From positions 1,922,001 to 1,986,000 of the forward strand of contig NZ_POSP01000003.1 in NCBI RefSeq assembly GCF_002885975.1: a stretch of DNA of 64,000 nt, given 5' to 3'. The DNA comes from Paucibacter aquatile (GTDB taxonomy: Bacteria; Pseudomonadota; Gammaproteobacteria; Burkholderiales; Burkholderiaceae_C). Positions within the stretch are counted from its first letter, which is position 1, and each line of letters begins with the position of its first letter. The notes under the pieces were generated by a model. The model had not been told where the DNA came from, searched no databases, and saw nothing but the letters and a program-made list of their open reading frames with translations. Made by a program: the position numbers and the translations under genes. Shown one piece after another: positions 17,091-26,360 of the stretch.

Positions 17091-18125
17091 TCAGCCGAGC
17101 TGGGCCAGGCTCTTGCGCGCGGCCTCGACATTGGCCGGTTTGGACCGTTTGTTGGCGATGAAGCGCTCGTACGCCGCCTTGGCCTGCGCCTTGTCGCCCT
17201 TGGCCAGATAGGCATCACCGAGGCGGTGATCGACGGGCAGTTCGTCAGCGCCGCCCAGCGTCCTGGCCCGCTCCAGGTGGCGAATCGCTTCGTCCGTCTG
17301 GCCCTGCGCGGCCAGCACGCGGGCCAGGCCGTAGTGGCCGCCAGCCTTGCTGGGTTGATCACGCAGCAGGCCCTCGTACAAGCGCCTGGCCTTGTCCAGG
17401 TCCTTGCCGTCCTTCAGAAATTGCTGAGCCAGCTGCAGGGTGGCTTCGCGCACTTCGTCCTGCACGGCCGACTCCTTGCTGGGCTTGAGCAGCGCCAACT
17501 CGCGCTCCATCTCGTCCCATTTCCTGGCCTCGGCGGCGATGAAGACACGGATCAGCCGCGCCGTTTCGGGCTGGCTGCGGCGCACGGCGGCCTCCAACTC
17601 CTTGGCCTTGCTGACGCTGCCGCCCATCATGCCGGGCACCGTCAGGTAGAGCTTGGCCAGTTGCACGCGGCCAGTGAAGCTGCTCGGGTCCAGCTCCAAG
17701 CTGCGGATCCAGGACGCCTTCAAGCTGTCCACCATGCGCATGGCCTTGAACATGCCCACGCTGAGCATCTGCTGACCCAGGTTCTGTGCCATCGCGAGAT
17801 GGCAGACCGCCACATTCGGATGCTGCTCCACACAGAGCCTGGCCTGCTTGGCGCCGGCGTCGAGCCGCTTGGCCTCACCAGCGGCGCTGAGGCTCATTGC
17901 CAAGGACAGGGCGGCGCTGGCCTCAGCGTCGGCCGCATGGGTGCTCAGGCGCGCTTGGGCCAGTTGCTCCAGCTCGCTGTACTTGCCAGCGTCTTGCAGC
18001 GCTTCCAGCTGCGCATCCTTGAAGACGGCGGCCTGTGCGCTGCCCAGGGACGCGGCCAGGGCCAGCGTGAGCGAGGAGGCGCGAATCGAGAGGGCTTGGC
18101 GTGGCGCCTGGAAATAGATGTTCAT
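17091..18125 (-). CDS. Periplasmic tetratricopeptide repeat protein
   Basis: The 344-residue protein has a signal peptide (LTLALAASLGSAQAA) and several TPR-like helical pairs, clearest at the C-terminus: AGGHYGLARVLAAQGQTDEA and LGDAYLAKGDKAQAKAAYER. TPR proteins act as scaffolds, here most likely in the periplasm. ATG at 18125 puts the signal peptide at the N-terminus; the upstream frame continues without signal features. It is followed by the small membrane protein gene. Confidence 0.82.
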   Translation of the reverse strand: MNIYFQAPRQALSIRASSLTLALAASLGSAQAAVFKDAQLEALQDAGKYSELEQLAQARLSTHAADAEASAALSLAMSLSAAGEAKRLDAGAKQARLCVEQHPNVAVCHLAMAQNLGQQMLSVGMFKAMRMVDSLKASWIRSLELDPSSFTGRVQLAKLYLTVPGMMGGSVSKAKELEAAVRRSQPETARLIRVFIAAEARKWDEMERELALLKPSKESAVQDEVREATLQLAQQFLKDGKDLDKARRLYEGLLRDQPSKAGGHYGLARVLAAQGQTDEAIRHLERARTLGGADELPVDHRLGDAYLAKGDKAQAKAAYERFIANKRSKPANVEAARKSLAQLG

Positions 18126-18450
18126 ATCGGCTGAGACTTCGCTGTTTCGGGGTTCGACGAGCAGCAGGCCGCGGCAACGCTTGCTGCTGCTGCTGGATGC
18201 AAGAAGGCGGGGCCATTGTGTTGAGCGACCCAAGCGCCCCGACGGCCGCTCCGACGAGCGACGGGCTGCGGGTTTTCAAGCCCGCTGAGAGGGGATGAAT
18301 GACGCGAAGCGCCGCTCGGTGGCCGCCGGCGCCACTCGTCGCGGCGGGGCGTCACTCATCCTGGTAGGGGCGTCGCCGATCCCGCATGGCTTGGCCGCGG
18401 CCCCGACCTGCCGGCACAGTCGCCCCCTGAACCCATGCGAGCACCTTGTC
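18126..18450. other. 325-bp divergent intergenic region
   Basis: This separates the TPR gene (minus) from the esterase gene (plus). It contains GC-rich sequence with short CTG/CAG runs near 18180-18200. I see no RNA gene, clear promoter consensus or repeat of note. Confidence 0.4.
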
Positions 18451-19473
18451 ATGAAAAGAGTTTTGCGTTGGCTGCTGCGAGGCAGCTTGATCCTCCTGGC
18501 CCTGCTGCCCCTGCTGGCCGGCCTGCTCGCCTATTTCCTCTACACGCCCGAACCCGAACTGCCGCCGCTGTCCGGCCAATTGAGCCAGGGCACCCTCGAC
18601 GTGGCCGGCGTCAAACGCAGCTACCGGAGCTATGTGCCCAAAGACCTGCCACCGGGCGCGCCGCTGGTCTTGGCGTTGCACGGCTCGGGCGAGGGCCCGG
18701 GTCAGATCCGCGTCGCCACGGGTTACGCCTTCGAGCGCCTGGCCGATCAGCACGGCTTCGCCCTCGTCTACCCCAAATCCTTCGCCTTCGACTGGAACGA
18801 CTGCAGCCGCATCGGCGACAAGGAGCTGAACGGCGTCAGCAGCGACGATGTGGGTTTCTTGGCCAGCCTGGTGGACCACCTGGTCACCGAGCTGGCGCTC
18901 GACCCGGCGCGCGTGTTTGCGGCCGGCGTGTCCAACGGCGGCTCGATGGTGATGCGCTTGGCGCTCGAGCAGCCGGATCGCTACAAGGCGGTGGCAGCCG
19001 TGGTCGCCAATGTGCCTGCGCCGCAGAACTTCCAGTGCAAGCCGGCGGCGCAAAAGGCCACCTCGGTGATGATCATGAACGGCAGCGAGGACCCGCTGGT
19101 TCCCTACGCCGGCGGCGAGATCAATCTGCTGGGCCTGTTCTACCAAGGCGGCCCGGTCATTTCATCGCGCGCATCGGCACAGTTCTTCGCCGATTGGGCG
19201 CATCTGAACGGCGCGCCCCAGACCCTGGAAACCGTGGTCGCTGGCGGTGTTCGTGTCGAACACAAGCGCTGGAGCCCCGCCCACACGGGCAGCGGCAAGC
19301 AGGGCGGCAGGCACAGTGGCGAGGGCAAGGCCGAGGTGGAACTGGTGACCATTCATGGCGGCGGGCATGGTCTGCCACAGCCCTACGCGCAGCGCCCGCG
19401 GCTCTTGGGCCCCTCGCCGATGGCGCCGAACGGCCCGGCCCTGATCTGGGATTTCTTCGCGCGGCAGCACTGA
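18451..19473 (+). CDS. PHB depolymerase-like / LpqC-type alpha/beta-hydrolase
   Basis: The 340-residue protein has one N-terminal membrane/signal segment (WLLRGSLILLALLPLLAG) and an esterase domain of the poly(3-hydroxybutyrate) depolymerase/LpqC type. The oxyanion region is LALHGSGEGPG, the nucleophile is Ser in GVSNGGSMVMRLAL, the acid is Asp in NGSEDPLVPYAGG, and the base is His in HGGGHGLPQP. It probably acts outside the cytoplasmic membrane. ATG at 18451 places the signal at the very start; the frame extends upstream but without features. Whether it degrades polyester or a smaller ester is not known. Confidence 0.85.
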   Translation: MKRVLRWLLRGSLILLALLPLLAGLLAYFLYTPEPELPPLSGQLSQGTLDVAGVKRSYRSYVPKDLPPGAPLVLALHGSGEGPGQIRVATGYAFERLADQHGFALVYPKSFAFDWNDCSRIGDKELNGVSSDDVGFLASLVDHLVTELALDPARVFAAGVSNGGSMVMRLALEQPDRYKAVAAVVANVPAPQNFQCKPAAQKATSVMIMNGSEDPLVPYAGGEINLLGLFYQGGPVISSRASAQFFADWAHLNGAPQTLETVVAGGVRVEHKRWSPAHTGSGKQGGRHSGEGKAEVELVTIHGGGHGLPQPYAQRPRLLGPSPMAPNGPALIWDFFARQH

Positions 19474-19536
19474 CAGACCGATCACCTCAGCCCCTCCTGC
19501 CCTCCTCCAAACACCTCAACTGAGCGTTCTTCAAAC

Positions 19537-20277
19537 ATGGCCACCCTCTACATCAGCCCCGAGAGCTCCCCCCTGGTCCATGCCGCCGCAGCGGCCTTGT
19601 TGTACGCACATATCGGCGCCGGCAGCCTCGGGATCGCGTCGGGCGCGGCGGCCTTTGTGTTCCGCAAGGGCACGGCGCTGCATCGCTTGATCGGCAAGGT
19701 GTTTGTCGCGTCGATGCTGATCATGTCCGGCATCGGCGCCTGCGTGGCGCCTTTCTTGCCCACGCCCGAGCGCGCCTCGCTGATTGCGGGTGTCTTGACC
19801 TTCTATCTGGTCTTGAGTTCGTGGCTGGCCGTCAAACGCAAGCCAGGTGAAGTGGGTAGCTTCGAGCACGGTCTCTTGTTGACCTCGCTGGGCATCACCG
19901 GCGCGGGCGCCTACTTCTTCTGGCTCGCCATGCAAAGCCCGCGCGGCATGCTGGACGGCCAGCCGGGCGCAGCGTTCGCCCTGTTCACGATCATCGGCAG
20001 CCTGGCGGCGGTGGGGGATTTGCGCCTGATCATCCAGCGCGGCGTCACGGGCGCCACCCGCCTGGCGCGCCATCTCTGGCGCATGACGATCGCCTTGTTC
20101 ATCGCCGCCAACTCGCTGTTCCTGGGTCAGCCCCAGGTCTTCCCGAAGGCGGTGCAGAAGTCCGGCTTGCTGTTTGTGCCGGCGCTGGTGATCCTGGCAT
20201 TGCTGCTGTTCTGGCTGAGCCACACGGCCTGGGGCGCGCATCGGCGTCAACGCGCGCGCCGCATGCAGACTGCATGA
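19537..20277 (+). CDS. DUF2306 family membrane protein
   Basis: The 246-residue integral membrane protein matches DUF2306 in its first half: LLYAHIGAGSLGIASGAAAF, followed by the conserved KGTALHRLIGKVFV with its histidine. About seven hydrophobic segments are visible, the last near 215-232, and a basic C-terminus follows. The function of the family is unknown. It follows the esterase gene on the same strand after a 63-bp gap and may share its transcript. Confidence 0.78.
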   Translation: MATLYISPESSPLVHAAAAALLYAHIGAGSLGIASGAAAFVFRKGTALHRLIGKVFVASMLIMSGIGACVAPFLPTPERASLIAGVLTFYLVLSSWLAVKRKPGEVGSFEHGLLLTSLGITGAGAYFFWLAMQSPRGMLDGQPGAAFALFTIIGSLAAVGDLRLIIQRGVTGATRLARHLWRMTIALFIAANSLFLGQPQVFPKAVQKSGLLFVPALVILALLLFWLSHTAWGAHRRQRARRMQTA

Positions 20278-20387
20278 GGCCCGTGCCGCTTGACCTCAGC
20301 TCGGCCTGACGGATCAGGTGAGACACCAACCCTGTGTCGGGAGAACGTGGTTGGCGCGTGCGAACGGGGCGTCGCCCCCCCCGCCGC

Positions 20388-21266
20388 TCAGGCCCGCGCC
20401 TGACGCAGCCGCCGCTGCATGGCCCAGAACATCAGGCGCTGCAGCGGGTGGCGGTTGCCGAAGGGGCGCCAGGTGCTTGTGAAGTTGTTGCGGTAGGCAT
20501 CAAAGTGCAGGCCGCGCGGAGCGCTCAGCACATCACCACGGCCCAGCAGCAGCTTGACTGCATTGGCACACGCCACCCCGGCCGCCAACTCGATGCCGAT
20601 GGCAGTGGACGGCACCTTCTTCTCAAACAGATCGACCGTGCGAGCGGTCAGCAGGTAATGCCGCTGCTGCATGGAGGGCGAGACGCCGACGATGAACTTC
20701 AACACCTGGTCTTCGAAGCTGTGGCCATCGAGACAGAAGTAGTCCTCGAAGCTCATGCCGCCGGGCAGAAAGGCCAGGAACGCCGTGCCCATGCCCATGG
20801 GCGCCGCCGTGATGGCCGGAATGCCCAAGGCACGGCAGCGCGCAAACACCTGGCGACGCAGGGGCAGCGCAAAGATGTCCAGGCTGTCCACATACAGATC
20901 GGCGCCCGCCAGGAACTCCTCGAGATTGCCCTCGTTGATCCCACCGGGCAGCAGACGCAACTGCACCTCAGGGTTGATGTCCCGCAGCGTGCGGGCCATA
21001 GCGTCCAACTTCGGCTGACCGATGGTGGACGCAAAGGCGCCGGCCTGGCGGTTCATGTTCGGCCAGTCGAAGACATCCAGATCCGACAACGTGAACTGCC
21101 CCACCCCGAGGCGCGCCAGCGTGATCGCATGGCTGCCGCCCACGCCGCCCAGGCCGCCGATGGCCACGCGGCAGCTGCGCAGCCGCTGCTGCTCCGCCTC
21201 GCTGAACCAGCCCAAATTGCGCGAGAAGGCCTCGCGGTAGTCGAAGGCGTCCGAGATCACAGCCAT
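20388..21266 (-). CDS. Solitary E1-like ThiF/MoeB-family adenylyltransferase
   Basis: The 292-residue protein has the ThiF/HesA nucleotide-binding fold: GGLGGVGGSHAITLARLG as the dinucleotide loop, then LSDLDVFDWPNMNRQAGA, which carries the Asp and Asn-x-x-Arg-Gln positions that bind ATP. Family members adenylate the C-terminal glycine of ubiquitin-like sulfur carriers. The Cys-x-x-Cys zinc pairs of MoeB/ThiF are absent, and no ThiS, MoaD or JAB-type gene is nearby. ATG at 21266 was chosen over GTG at 21296. The partner protein is unknown. Confidence 0.8.
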   Translation of the reverse strand: MAVISDAFDYREAFSRNLGWFSEAEQQRLRSCRVAIGGLGGVGGSHAITLARLGVGQFTLSDLDVFDWPNMNRQAGAFASTIGQPKLDAMARTLRDINPEVQLRLLPGGINEGNLEEFLAGADLYVDSLDIFALPLRRQVFARCRALGIPAITAAPMGMGTAFLAFLPGGMSFEDYFCLDGHSFEDQVLKFIVGVSPSMQQRHYLLTARTVDLFEKKVPSTAIGIELAAGVACANAVKLLLGRGDVLSAPRGLHFDAYRNNFTSTWRPFGNRHPLQRLMFWAMQRRLRQARA

Positions 21267-21591
21267 AGCCACCTGCCTGTCAAAGTGCAAGCCCACCGGG
21301 AGCGCCCCTGGGCTTGATCAGAACGGGAGCGTCGGGGCGTGCCGAATGGCGGACTCAAAGCCCCCCCTGCCTGGCATCGCCTGCTAGCGCTCGAACTCTA
21401 CGGCGTCTGGCCGATTTTGTGCAGCCTGTCTGACACCGGCCGGGCCGAACAGCGCCCTGCCCTTCGTGGCCAGGGCGAGCTGGCGAGTGGCCATAATCCT
21501 GCGCGAGACCACCACACCGGATGCGGGGCCCAAGTCGCAGCGCCCCGTCCGCGGCACGCACGCGCCCACGGCGCTGACACCACGTTTGAGC
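21267..21591. other. 325-bp divergent intergenic region
   Basis: This separates the ThiF-like gene from the winged-helix regulator gene. CATAAT at 21492-21497 resembles a -10 element about 95 nt before the regulator start, but no matching -35 at good spacing is seen. Nothing else is recognised. Confidence 0.35.
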
Positions 21592-23754
21592 ATGCTGAAG
21601 AACCCCGAACACGAGCGATTCCAGCTGGGCGAATGGATCGTCGACGCCGCCGGCAACCGCCTGCAGCGCGGCGAGGAGACGCGCGCCTTGCGGCACAAGG
21701 CCATGGCCTTGCTCGTGCTGCTGGCGCGCCACCCGGGCGAAACCGTCAGCCGCGAGGAGATCGTGGCCCGCATCTGGGACGGCAATCAGTTTGTCGCCCC
21801 CAAGGCCATCAACACCGCGGTCTGGACCCTGCGCCAGGCGCTGGGCGACGACCCCGATTCGCCGCGCTATCTGGAGACGGTGGCCAAGAAAGGCTACCGC
21901 TTGATCGCACCGGTGTCGGCCATCACCCGGGTGGAGGAAACCGCCACGGTGGCTGACCCTTCCGCCTCCGTGCCACCCGTCGCAGCGGTCGACCCGGCCC
22001 CCGCAATCACCCCACCCACCGGCCCGCGCCACGGCCCGAGGTGGGCGGCTGCCCTGCTGGTCACCAGCCTCGCCGCACTGGGCGGGTGGGCCTGGAGCAC
22101 CCTGACGGCCAGCAGCAGCAACACCGTCCAGACGCCCGAGACCCCATCGCACTTGCCCCAGGCACAGCCACTGTCCCAAGCCCCGGGGCAGGAGTATCTG
22201 GGCCAGCTCTCGCCCGATGGCAGCCAGCTGGCCTTTGCCTGGTGGCAGGGTCAGGGCGTGGGTCGCCTGTACCTGCGAGCGGCGGCCGACGGCGCTGCCG
22301 AGGCCCGGGCCATCAGCCCGATCGACGAAGAGGTCAGCGGCCTGGCCTGGGCGCCGGACGGGCAGGCCCTGGCCTATGTGGCCACCCAGTCCAGCGGCAG
22401 CTGCACACTCTGGATCTACCGGCTGGCAACGCAGAGCCGGCAGGCGCTGGCCGCTTGCCAGGCCCTGTTCACGCCCAGCCTGGACTGGTCGCCCGACGGC
22501 CGCTGGCTGGCCTTCAGCGCCACGGCCGAGGGCGTGGGCGGCCTGTTCCTGATTGCCCCGGATGGCAGCGGCTTGCGCCGCCTGAGCAGCGCGCCGCCTG
22601 CCGCCATGGCCGACCACCAGCCCGCCTGGTCGGCCGACAGCCGCCATCTCGCCTTTGCCCGCCAGGACCCGGCCGACGGCAGCCGAGACCTCCATGAGCT
22701 GACGCTGGCTTCAGGCGCCCTCACACGCCTCAGCCAGCTCAAGCTTTACGGCTTGCATGGCATCAGCTACCGCGGCCAGGGCCGAGAGCTGGTGTTTTCC
22801 GCCACCCAGCAAGACCGCCGGATGCTCTTGCACTGGGATACCGCCCGCGCCAGCGCCCGGCCGCTGGGTCTGGAGGGCAGTGCGCCCAAACGCAATGCCG
22901 ATGGCAGCATCGTCTATGCCCTGCTGCGGGCGCACACCAGCATTGCCCGCCTGCGCTGGGGCTCGGGCGTGCCGGAGCGCGCCATCAGCTCGGTCGCCAA
23001 TGACCGCGCCCCCACGGCCGCGGGTCAGGGCCTGGCTTTTGTCTCGAACCGGACCGGCCACCCCGAGATCTGGTGGGCCGACTCGGACTCGGCCCCGCCC
23101 CGCCGCCTGACCGCGCTGGAAGGCCTGAGCAGCAGCCCGGCCGTTTCGCCGGACGCGAGCCAGCTGGTCTTCGCCGGCAGCTGCGGGCCCGGCAAGCGCA
23201 TGGGTTTGTGCCGCCTCGAGCGGGCCGGGACCACGGTGCAAGCCCTGACGGCCGATGCGGCCGAGTACGGCCGGGCGAGCTGGCACCCTGGGGGGCGGGA
23301 GTTCGTCGTCGCCAGCGACCGGGGTGGCAGCTGGCAGCTGTGGCGCTTCCGTGCCGACGGCAGCCAGGCGCCGCAAGCGCTGCGCACCGAGCAGGTCCCT
23401 GGCCCCCAGGTGCAGTGGGCCGCCGATGGCCGAAGCCTGGTCTACCAGGCTCGCGCCAGCCAAGGCCTGCGCCTGCGCAGCGCCGAGGGGCAGGAGCGAG
23501 ACCTGCCGGGGCTGCCGCCGGAAGAAAGCCTGGTGGATTGGCAGCTGAGCCCGGACGGCGCCCTGCTCGTGCTGAGCCGTGGCAGCCGAGAGCGCTTCCG
23601 GCGCTTCGAGCTCGGCAAGGGGCGCCAAACGGTCTTGAGCGCTCACCCGCTGGGCACCTTCCCCGAGCTGGCGCGTTTCAGCCTCGCCGCCGACGGCAGC
23701 GCCTGGGTGGAGCTGTCCAACACGGCCGTGGCGGATCTGATGCACCTGCGCTGA
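21592..23754 (+). CDS. Membrane-anchored winged-helix regulator with TolB-like beta-propeller (CadC-type layout)
   Basis: The 720-residue protein has an OmpR/PhoB-type winged-helix DNA-binding domain (residues about 8-105; ALRHKAMALLVLLARHPGE, SREEIVARIWDG, YLETVAKKGYRLI), a proline-rich linker, one membrane segment (WAAALLVTSLAALGGWAW) and a large C-terminal region of repeated TolB/WD40-like blades (SPDGSQLAFAW, APDGQALAYV, SPDGRWLAFSA, SADSRHLAFAR and more). This is the CadC/ToxR arrangement: a cytoplasmic regulator controlled by a periplasmic sensor. The kelch and SGNH genes downstream are the obvious candidate targets. ATG at 21592 was chosen as the family start. Confidence 0.86.
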   Translation: MLKNPEHERFQLGEWIVDAAGNRLQRGEETRALRHKAMALLVLLARHPGETVSREEIVARIWDGNQFVAPKAINTAVWTLRQALGDDPDSPRYLETVAKKGYRLIAPVSAITRVEETATVADPSASVPPVAAVDPAPAITPPTGPRHGPRWAAALLVTSLAALGGWAWSTLTASSSNTVQTPETPSHLPQAQPLSQAPGQEYLGQLSPDGSQLAFAWWQGQGVGRLYLRAAADGAAEARAISPIDEEVSGLAWAPDGQALAYVATQSSGSCTLWIYRLATQSRQALAACQALFTPSLDWSPDGRWLAFSATAEGVGGLFLIAPDGSGLRRLSSAPPAAMADHQPAWSADSRHLAFARQDPADGSRDLHELTLASGALTRLSQLKLYGLHGISYRGQGRELVFSATQQDRRMLLHWDTARASARPLGLEGSAPKRNADGSIVYALLRAHTSIARLRWGSGVPERAISSVANDRAPTAAGQGLAFVSNRTGHPEIWWADSDSAPPRRLTALEGLSSSPAVSPDASQLVFAGSCGPGKRMGLCRLERAGTTVQALTADAAEYGRASWHPGGREFVVASDRGGSWQLWRFRADGSQAPQALRTEQVPGPQVQWAADGRSLVYQARASQGLRLRSAEGQERDLPGLPPEESLVDWQLSPDGALLVLSRGSRERFRRFELGKGRQTVLSAHPLGTFPELARFSLAADGSAWVELSNTAVADLMHLR

Positions 23755-23939
23755 GGCCCGGCCCGGCTCGCCAGGCCGAGCTTCAGCGCAACTAAATGCT
23801 TGTCAGCGTTCAGGAAATATTTTTTAGACATGGATTGGAGCGCGCCGAGCGCGCCGCCGTCTTGCCCGCAGGGCGCGGCTTGGGCCTACTGAGGTGCAGC
23901 GCAGCAAAACAGCTCGCAAAGCCACAGACAGGTGACCCC

Positions 23940-24953
23940 ATGAACCGACGACAACTGAACGCCAGCGCCCTGCTCTGGGCCGACAGCGCACTGTGGGGCG
24001 CTGCCCGGGCCCAAGCGGCCCCGGGCGCCGAAAGAGGTGCCGAAAAAGGTGCCGAAAGAGAGGCCGCAGCTGGCGAACGCACACGCGGCTGGACCCGCCT
24101 GCCCGATATGCCCCTGCCCTTGGCCAAGTTCGGTGTGGCGGTGCTGGGCGGAAAGATCCATGTGCTGGGCGGCTACGACACGCGGCGCAGCGTGCTGGTC
24201 TACGACATCGCCAGCCAGCAGTGGAGCCATGGGCCCGAGCTGCCACGCGGCACCGACAACGTCGCCGCCATTGCCCTGGCCGATCGCTTGCTGGCCATCG
24301 GCGGCGAAGCTCGCCTGGCCTTGCAGGTGCTGGATGCAGGCCGCGGCCAGTGGAGCCTGGCGGCCGCTCTGCCGCGGGTCAGCTTTGCTTCGGCCGCCAC
24401 CGTGCTGGAGGGGCAGGTCCATGTGCTGGGGGGCTGGAACTACAACAACCAGAACAGCGCCTCACTGGACAGCCATTCGGTGCTGGACCCGAGCCGCATG
24501 CAATGGTCCAGCGCCGCCCCCTTGCCGCTGGCGCGCAATGCCGCCGCCGCCGTGACGCTGGGCGGCCAGCTCTACCTGCTGGGCGGGCGCGCCCCCGGCA
24601 TACGCGCCCACGACCAGCACAGCCTGGCCCGCATGGATGTCTATTCGCCCGCCGAAGACCGCTGGAGCTCCGCGCCCCCGCTGCCCCGGGCACGCGCCGG
24701 CTTGGCCGCCGTAGCCCTGGACGGGCGCCTGTACGCGCTGGGTGGCGAGGGCCCGGGCGGGGAGGTCAGCGCGGCGATGGAGCGCTACGAGCCGAGCCGC
24801 CAGACCTGGACCACCCTGGCCGACATGCCTTACCGCAGCCATGGCCTGGGCGCGGTGGCGGCAGGAGGCGCCCTCTACGTGATGGGCGGCTTCGGCCAGC
24901 CCTCGGACGCGGTGGGCAGTGAATCGGCCGCCTTCTACCGCTACCTGCCATGA
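23940..24953 (+). CDS. Secreted kelch-repeat protein
   Basis: The 337-residue product starts MNRRQLNASALL, Tat-like, then a low-complexity Glu/Ala linker and about six kelch blades with the GG doublets (FGVAVLGGKIHVLGGYD, VHVLGGWNYN, LYLLGGRAPG, LYALGGEGPG, LYVMGGFGQP). Kelch propellers bind proteins or sugars; some, such as NanM, are epimerases, but no active-site residue can be named here. Its stop overlaps the start of the SGNH gene by four bases (ATGA), so the two are translationally coupled. It lies 185 bp after the propeller-regulator gene. Confidence 0.83.
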   Translation: MNRRQLNASALLWADSALWGAARAQAAPGAERGAEKGAEREAAAGERTRGWTRLPDMPLPLAKFGVAVLGGKIHVLGGYDTRRSVLVYDIASQQWSHGPELPRGTDNVAAIALADRLLAIGGEARLALQVLDAGRGQWSLAAALPRVSFASAATVLEGQVHVLGGWNYNNQNSASLDSHSVLDPSRMQWSSAAPLPLARNAAAAVTLGGQLYLLGGRAPGIRAHDQHSLARMDVYSPAEDRWSSAPPLPRARAGLAAVALDGRLYALGGEGPGGEVSAAMERYEPSRQTWTTLADMPYRSHGLGAVAAGGALYVMGGFGQPSDAVGSESAAFYRYLP

Positions 24954-25777
24954 AGCGCCCGCACCCGCACTCACACCCGGCTCTGGGCTGGCTCTTGGCC
25001 GCCGCCACCTGCTGCGGGCTCAGCGCCTGTGGCGGAACGCAGCGCCACCCGGAAACCGGGTTGGAGGTGCCGGCGCTGCCCAGCTCCGCGCCGCCGGCCG
25101 CCGAGATCTCGGTGCTGATGCTGGGCAACAGCCACACCTCGGCCCAGGCCCTGCCGCAGCAGTTGGAGGGCCTGTTGCGGGCCCGATTTCCCGGCCAATC
25201 GGTGGCTGTGGTGGAGGCGCCGAACTGGCTGTTTCTCGACGAGCGCCTGAGCGACCCGCTGAGCCAGAAGCTGCTGAGCAGCCAGCCCTGGCGGGCCGTG
25301 GTGCTGCAGGCGCAAAAGTACAGCAGCAGCGGTGCCTACCACTACAGCACCGCAGCCGCCGAGCAATGGGTGCAGGCGGTGCGCCGCCAACAGGCGCTGC
25401 CCCTGCTCTTCCCCGAATGGCCGCGGCGCGGCATCGACGAGACCGCTCGGATCTACGAGCTCCATGTGTCCATCGCCCGCAAGCAGCCAGCCTGCGTGGC
25501 ACCCATCGGCCAAGCCTGGGACCTGGCCCTGCAACGCCATCCCGAGCTGCGCCTGCATGCCAGCGACGGCAACCATTCGGCCGCTGCTGGCGCGCACCTG
25601 GCTGCGCTCATGCTCTACGCCACCCTGACCGGCGACTCGGCCCTGGCTCTTCTGCCGCTGCTGCCCGAGCTCCACGGCATCAGCACCGCGCTGCAAACCC
25701 AGCTGCGCCAGATTGCGGCCGACACGGCGGCCCGGGTCCCGCCGCGCCAGCATTGCCCGAAGGATGGACCCTTGTAA
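24950..25777 (+). CDS. SGNH-hydrolase-like lipoprotein
   Basis: The 275-residue product has a lipoprotein signal ending LSACGG and an SGNH-type domain: block I is VLMLGNSHTSAQALP (with Ser in the GNSHT position) and the C-terminal DGNHSAAAGAHLAAL resembles the Asp-x-x-His block. SGNH enzymes are esterases or deacetylases acting on sugars or lipids. It overlaps the kelch gene and probably works on the same extracytoplasmic substrate; the substrate is not assignable. I would call it SGNH-like, not a proven esterase. Confidence 0.7.
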   Translation: MKRPHPHSHPALGWLLAAATCCGLSACGGTQRHPETGLEVPALPSSAPPAAEISVLMLGNSHTSAQALPQQLEGLLRARFPGQSVAVVEAPNWLFLDERLSDPLSQKLLSSQPWRAVVLQAQKYSSSGAYHYSTAAAEQWVQAVRRQQALPLLFPEWPRRGIDETARIYELHVSIARKQPACVAPIGQAWDLALQRHPELRLHASDGNHSAAAGAHLAALMLYATLTGDSALALLPLLPELHGISTALQTQLRQIAADTAARVPPRQHCPKDGPL

Positions 25778-26360
25778 GCTGCCCCAGCCATTCTGCGGCG
25801 GCAAGGAGCCCGCGATGGGTTCGCATCCACCGCAACTCTGAGCCCAGGCCCAGCGGCAGCTCTAGCTCAGCCCGGCCGACCACGTATAGCGCCGCGATAG
25901 CAGCGTCTGCCCCACCAGAGGCAAACGCCACAGCTCGGCGTAGCGAGCGACAGAGCCTGCGCGCGGCTTGACGGGGCGGCGAAGAGGGGCCCCTTTCGCC
26001 CGTATCCACCGCTTGCGTCCTCAAGCAAGCGGTAGCAAGAGAGGGAACTTGACCGGCGTGTGCAATGCGGGCAGCTCTCCTTGAACGGTCGCCCAGCGTT
26101 GTCCAAGTAGAGCTTCAAGTTCTGCGCCCCCATGAAGAACGCAAATGGGTGCGCGGCGCAGACTACACAACGAGGGACTTTTGTCAGCCTGTAAGAACTG
26201 ACAGTTTGACCCGCGTACGGAAAGATGATTGCGCATCACCGCGGCTCATGCAGGTGTCGCCGAAGATGTCCCGGGCGGCCCTGTCACCACGGTTTCACAC
26301 CCCCCTGTCACGCTGCCGTCTTTCTTCTGATCGCCCGCGACAGCGCGGCGAGCCCACCCC
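25778..26360. other. 583-bp intergenic region with hairpins, no gene supported
   Basis: A perfect 8-bp hairpin (CCGCTTGC / GCAAGCGG) lies at 26009-26032 and a TGTCAG/CTGACA dyad at 26182-26203. A small minus-strand open frame near 25867-26133 is Cys- and Ser-rich without recognisable features and no good ribosome site, so it is not called. The region includes the promoter side of the LplT-like gene. Confidence 0.4.

Noticed and set aside
25867..26133. 88-codon Cys/Ser-rich minus-strand frame
   Set aside because: No ribosome site or similarity; contains a perfect hairpin.
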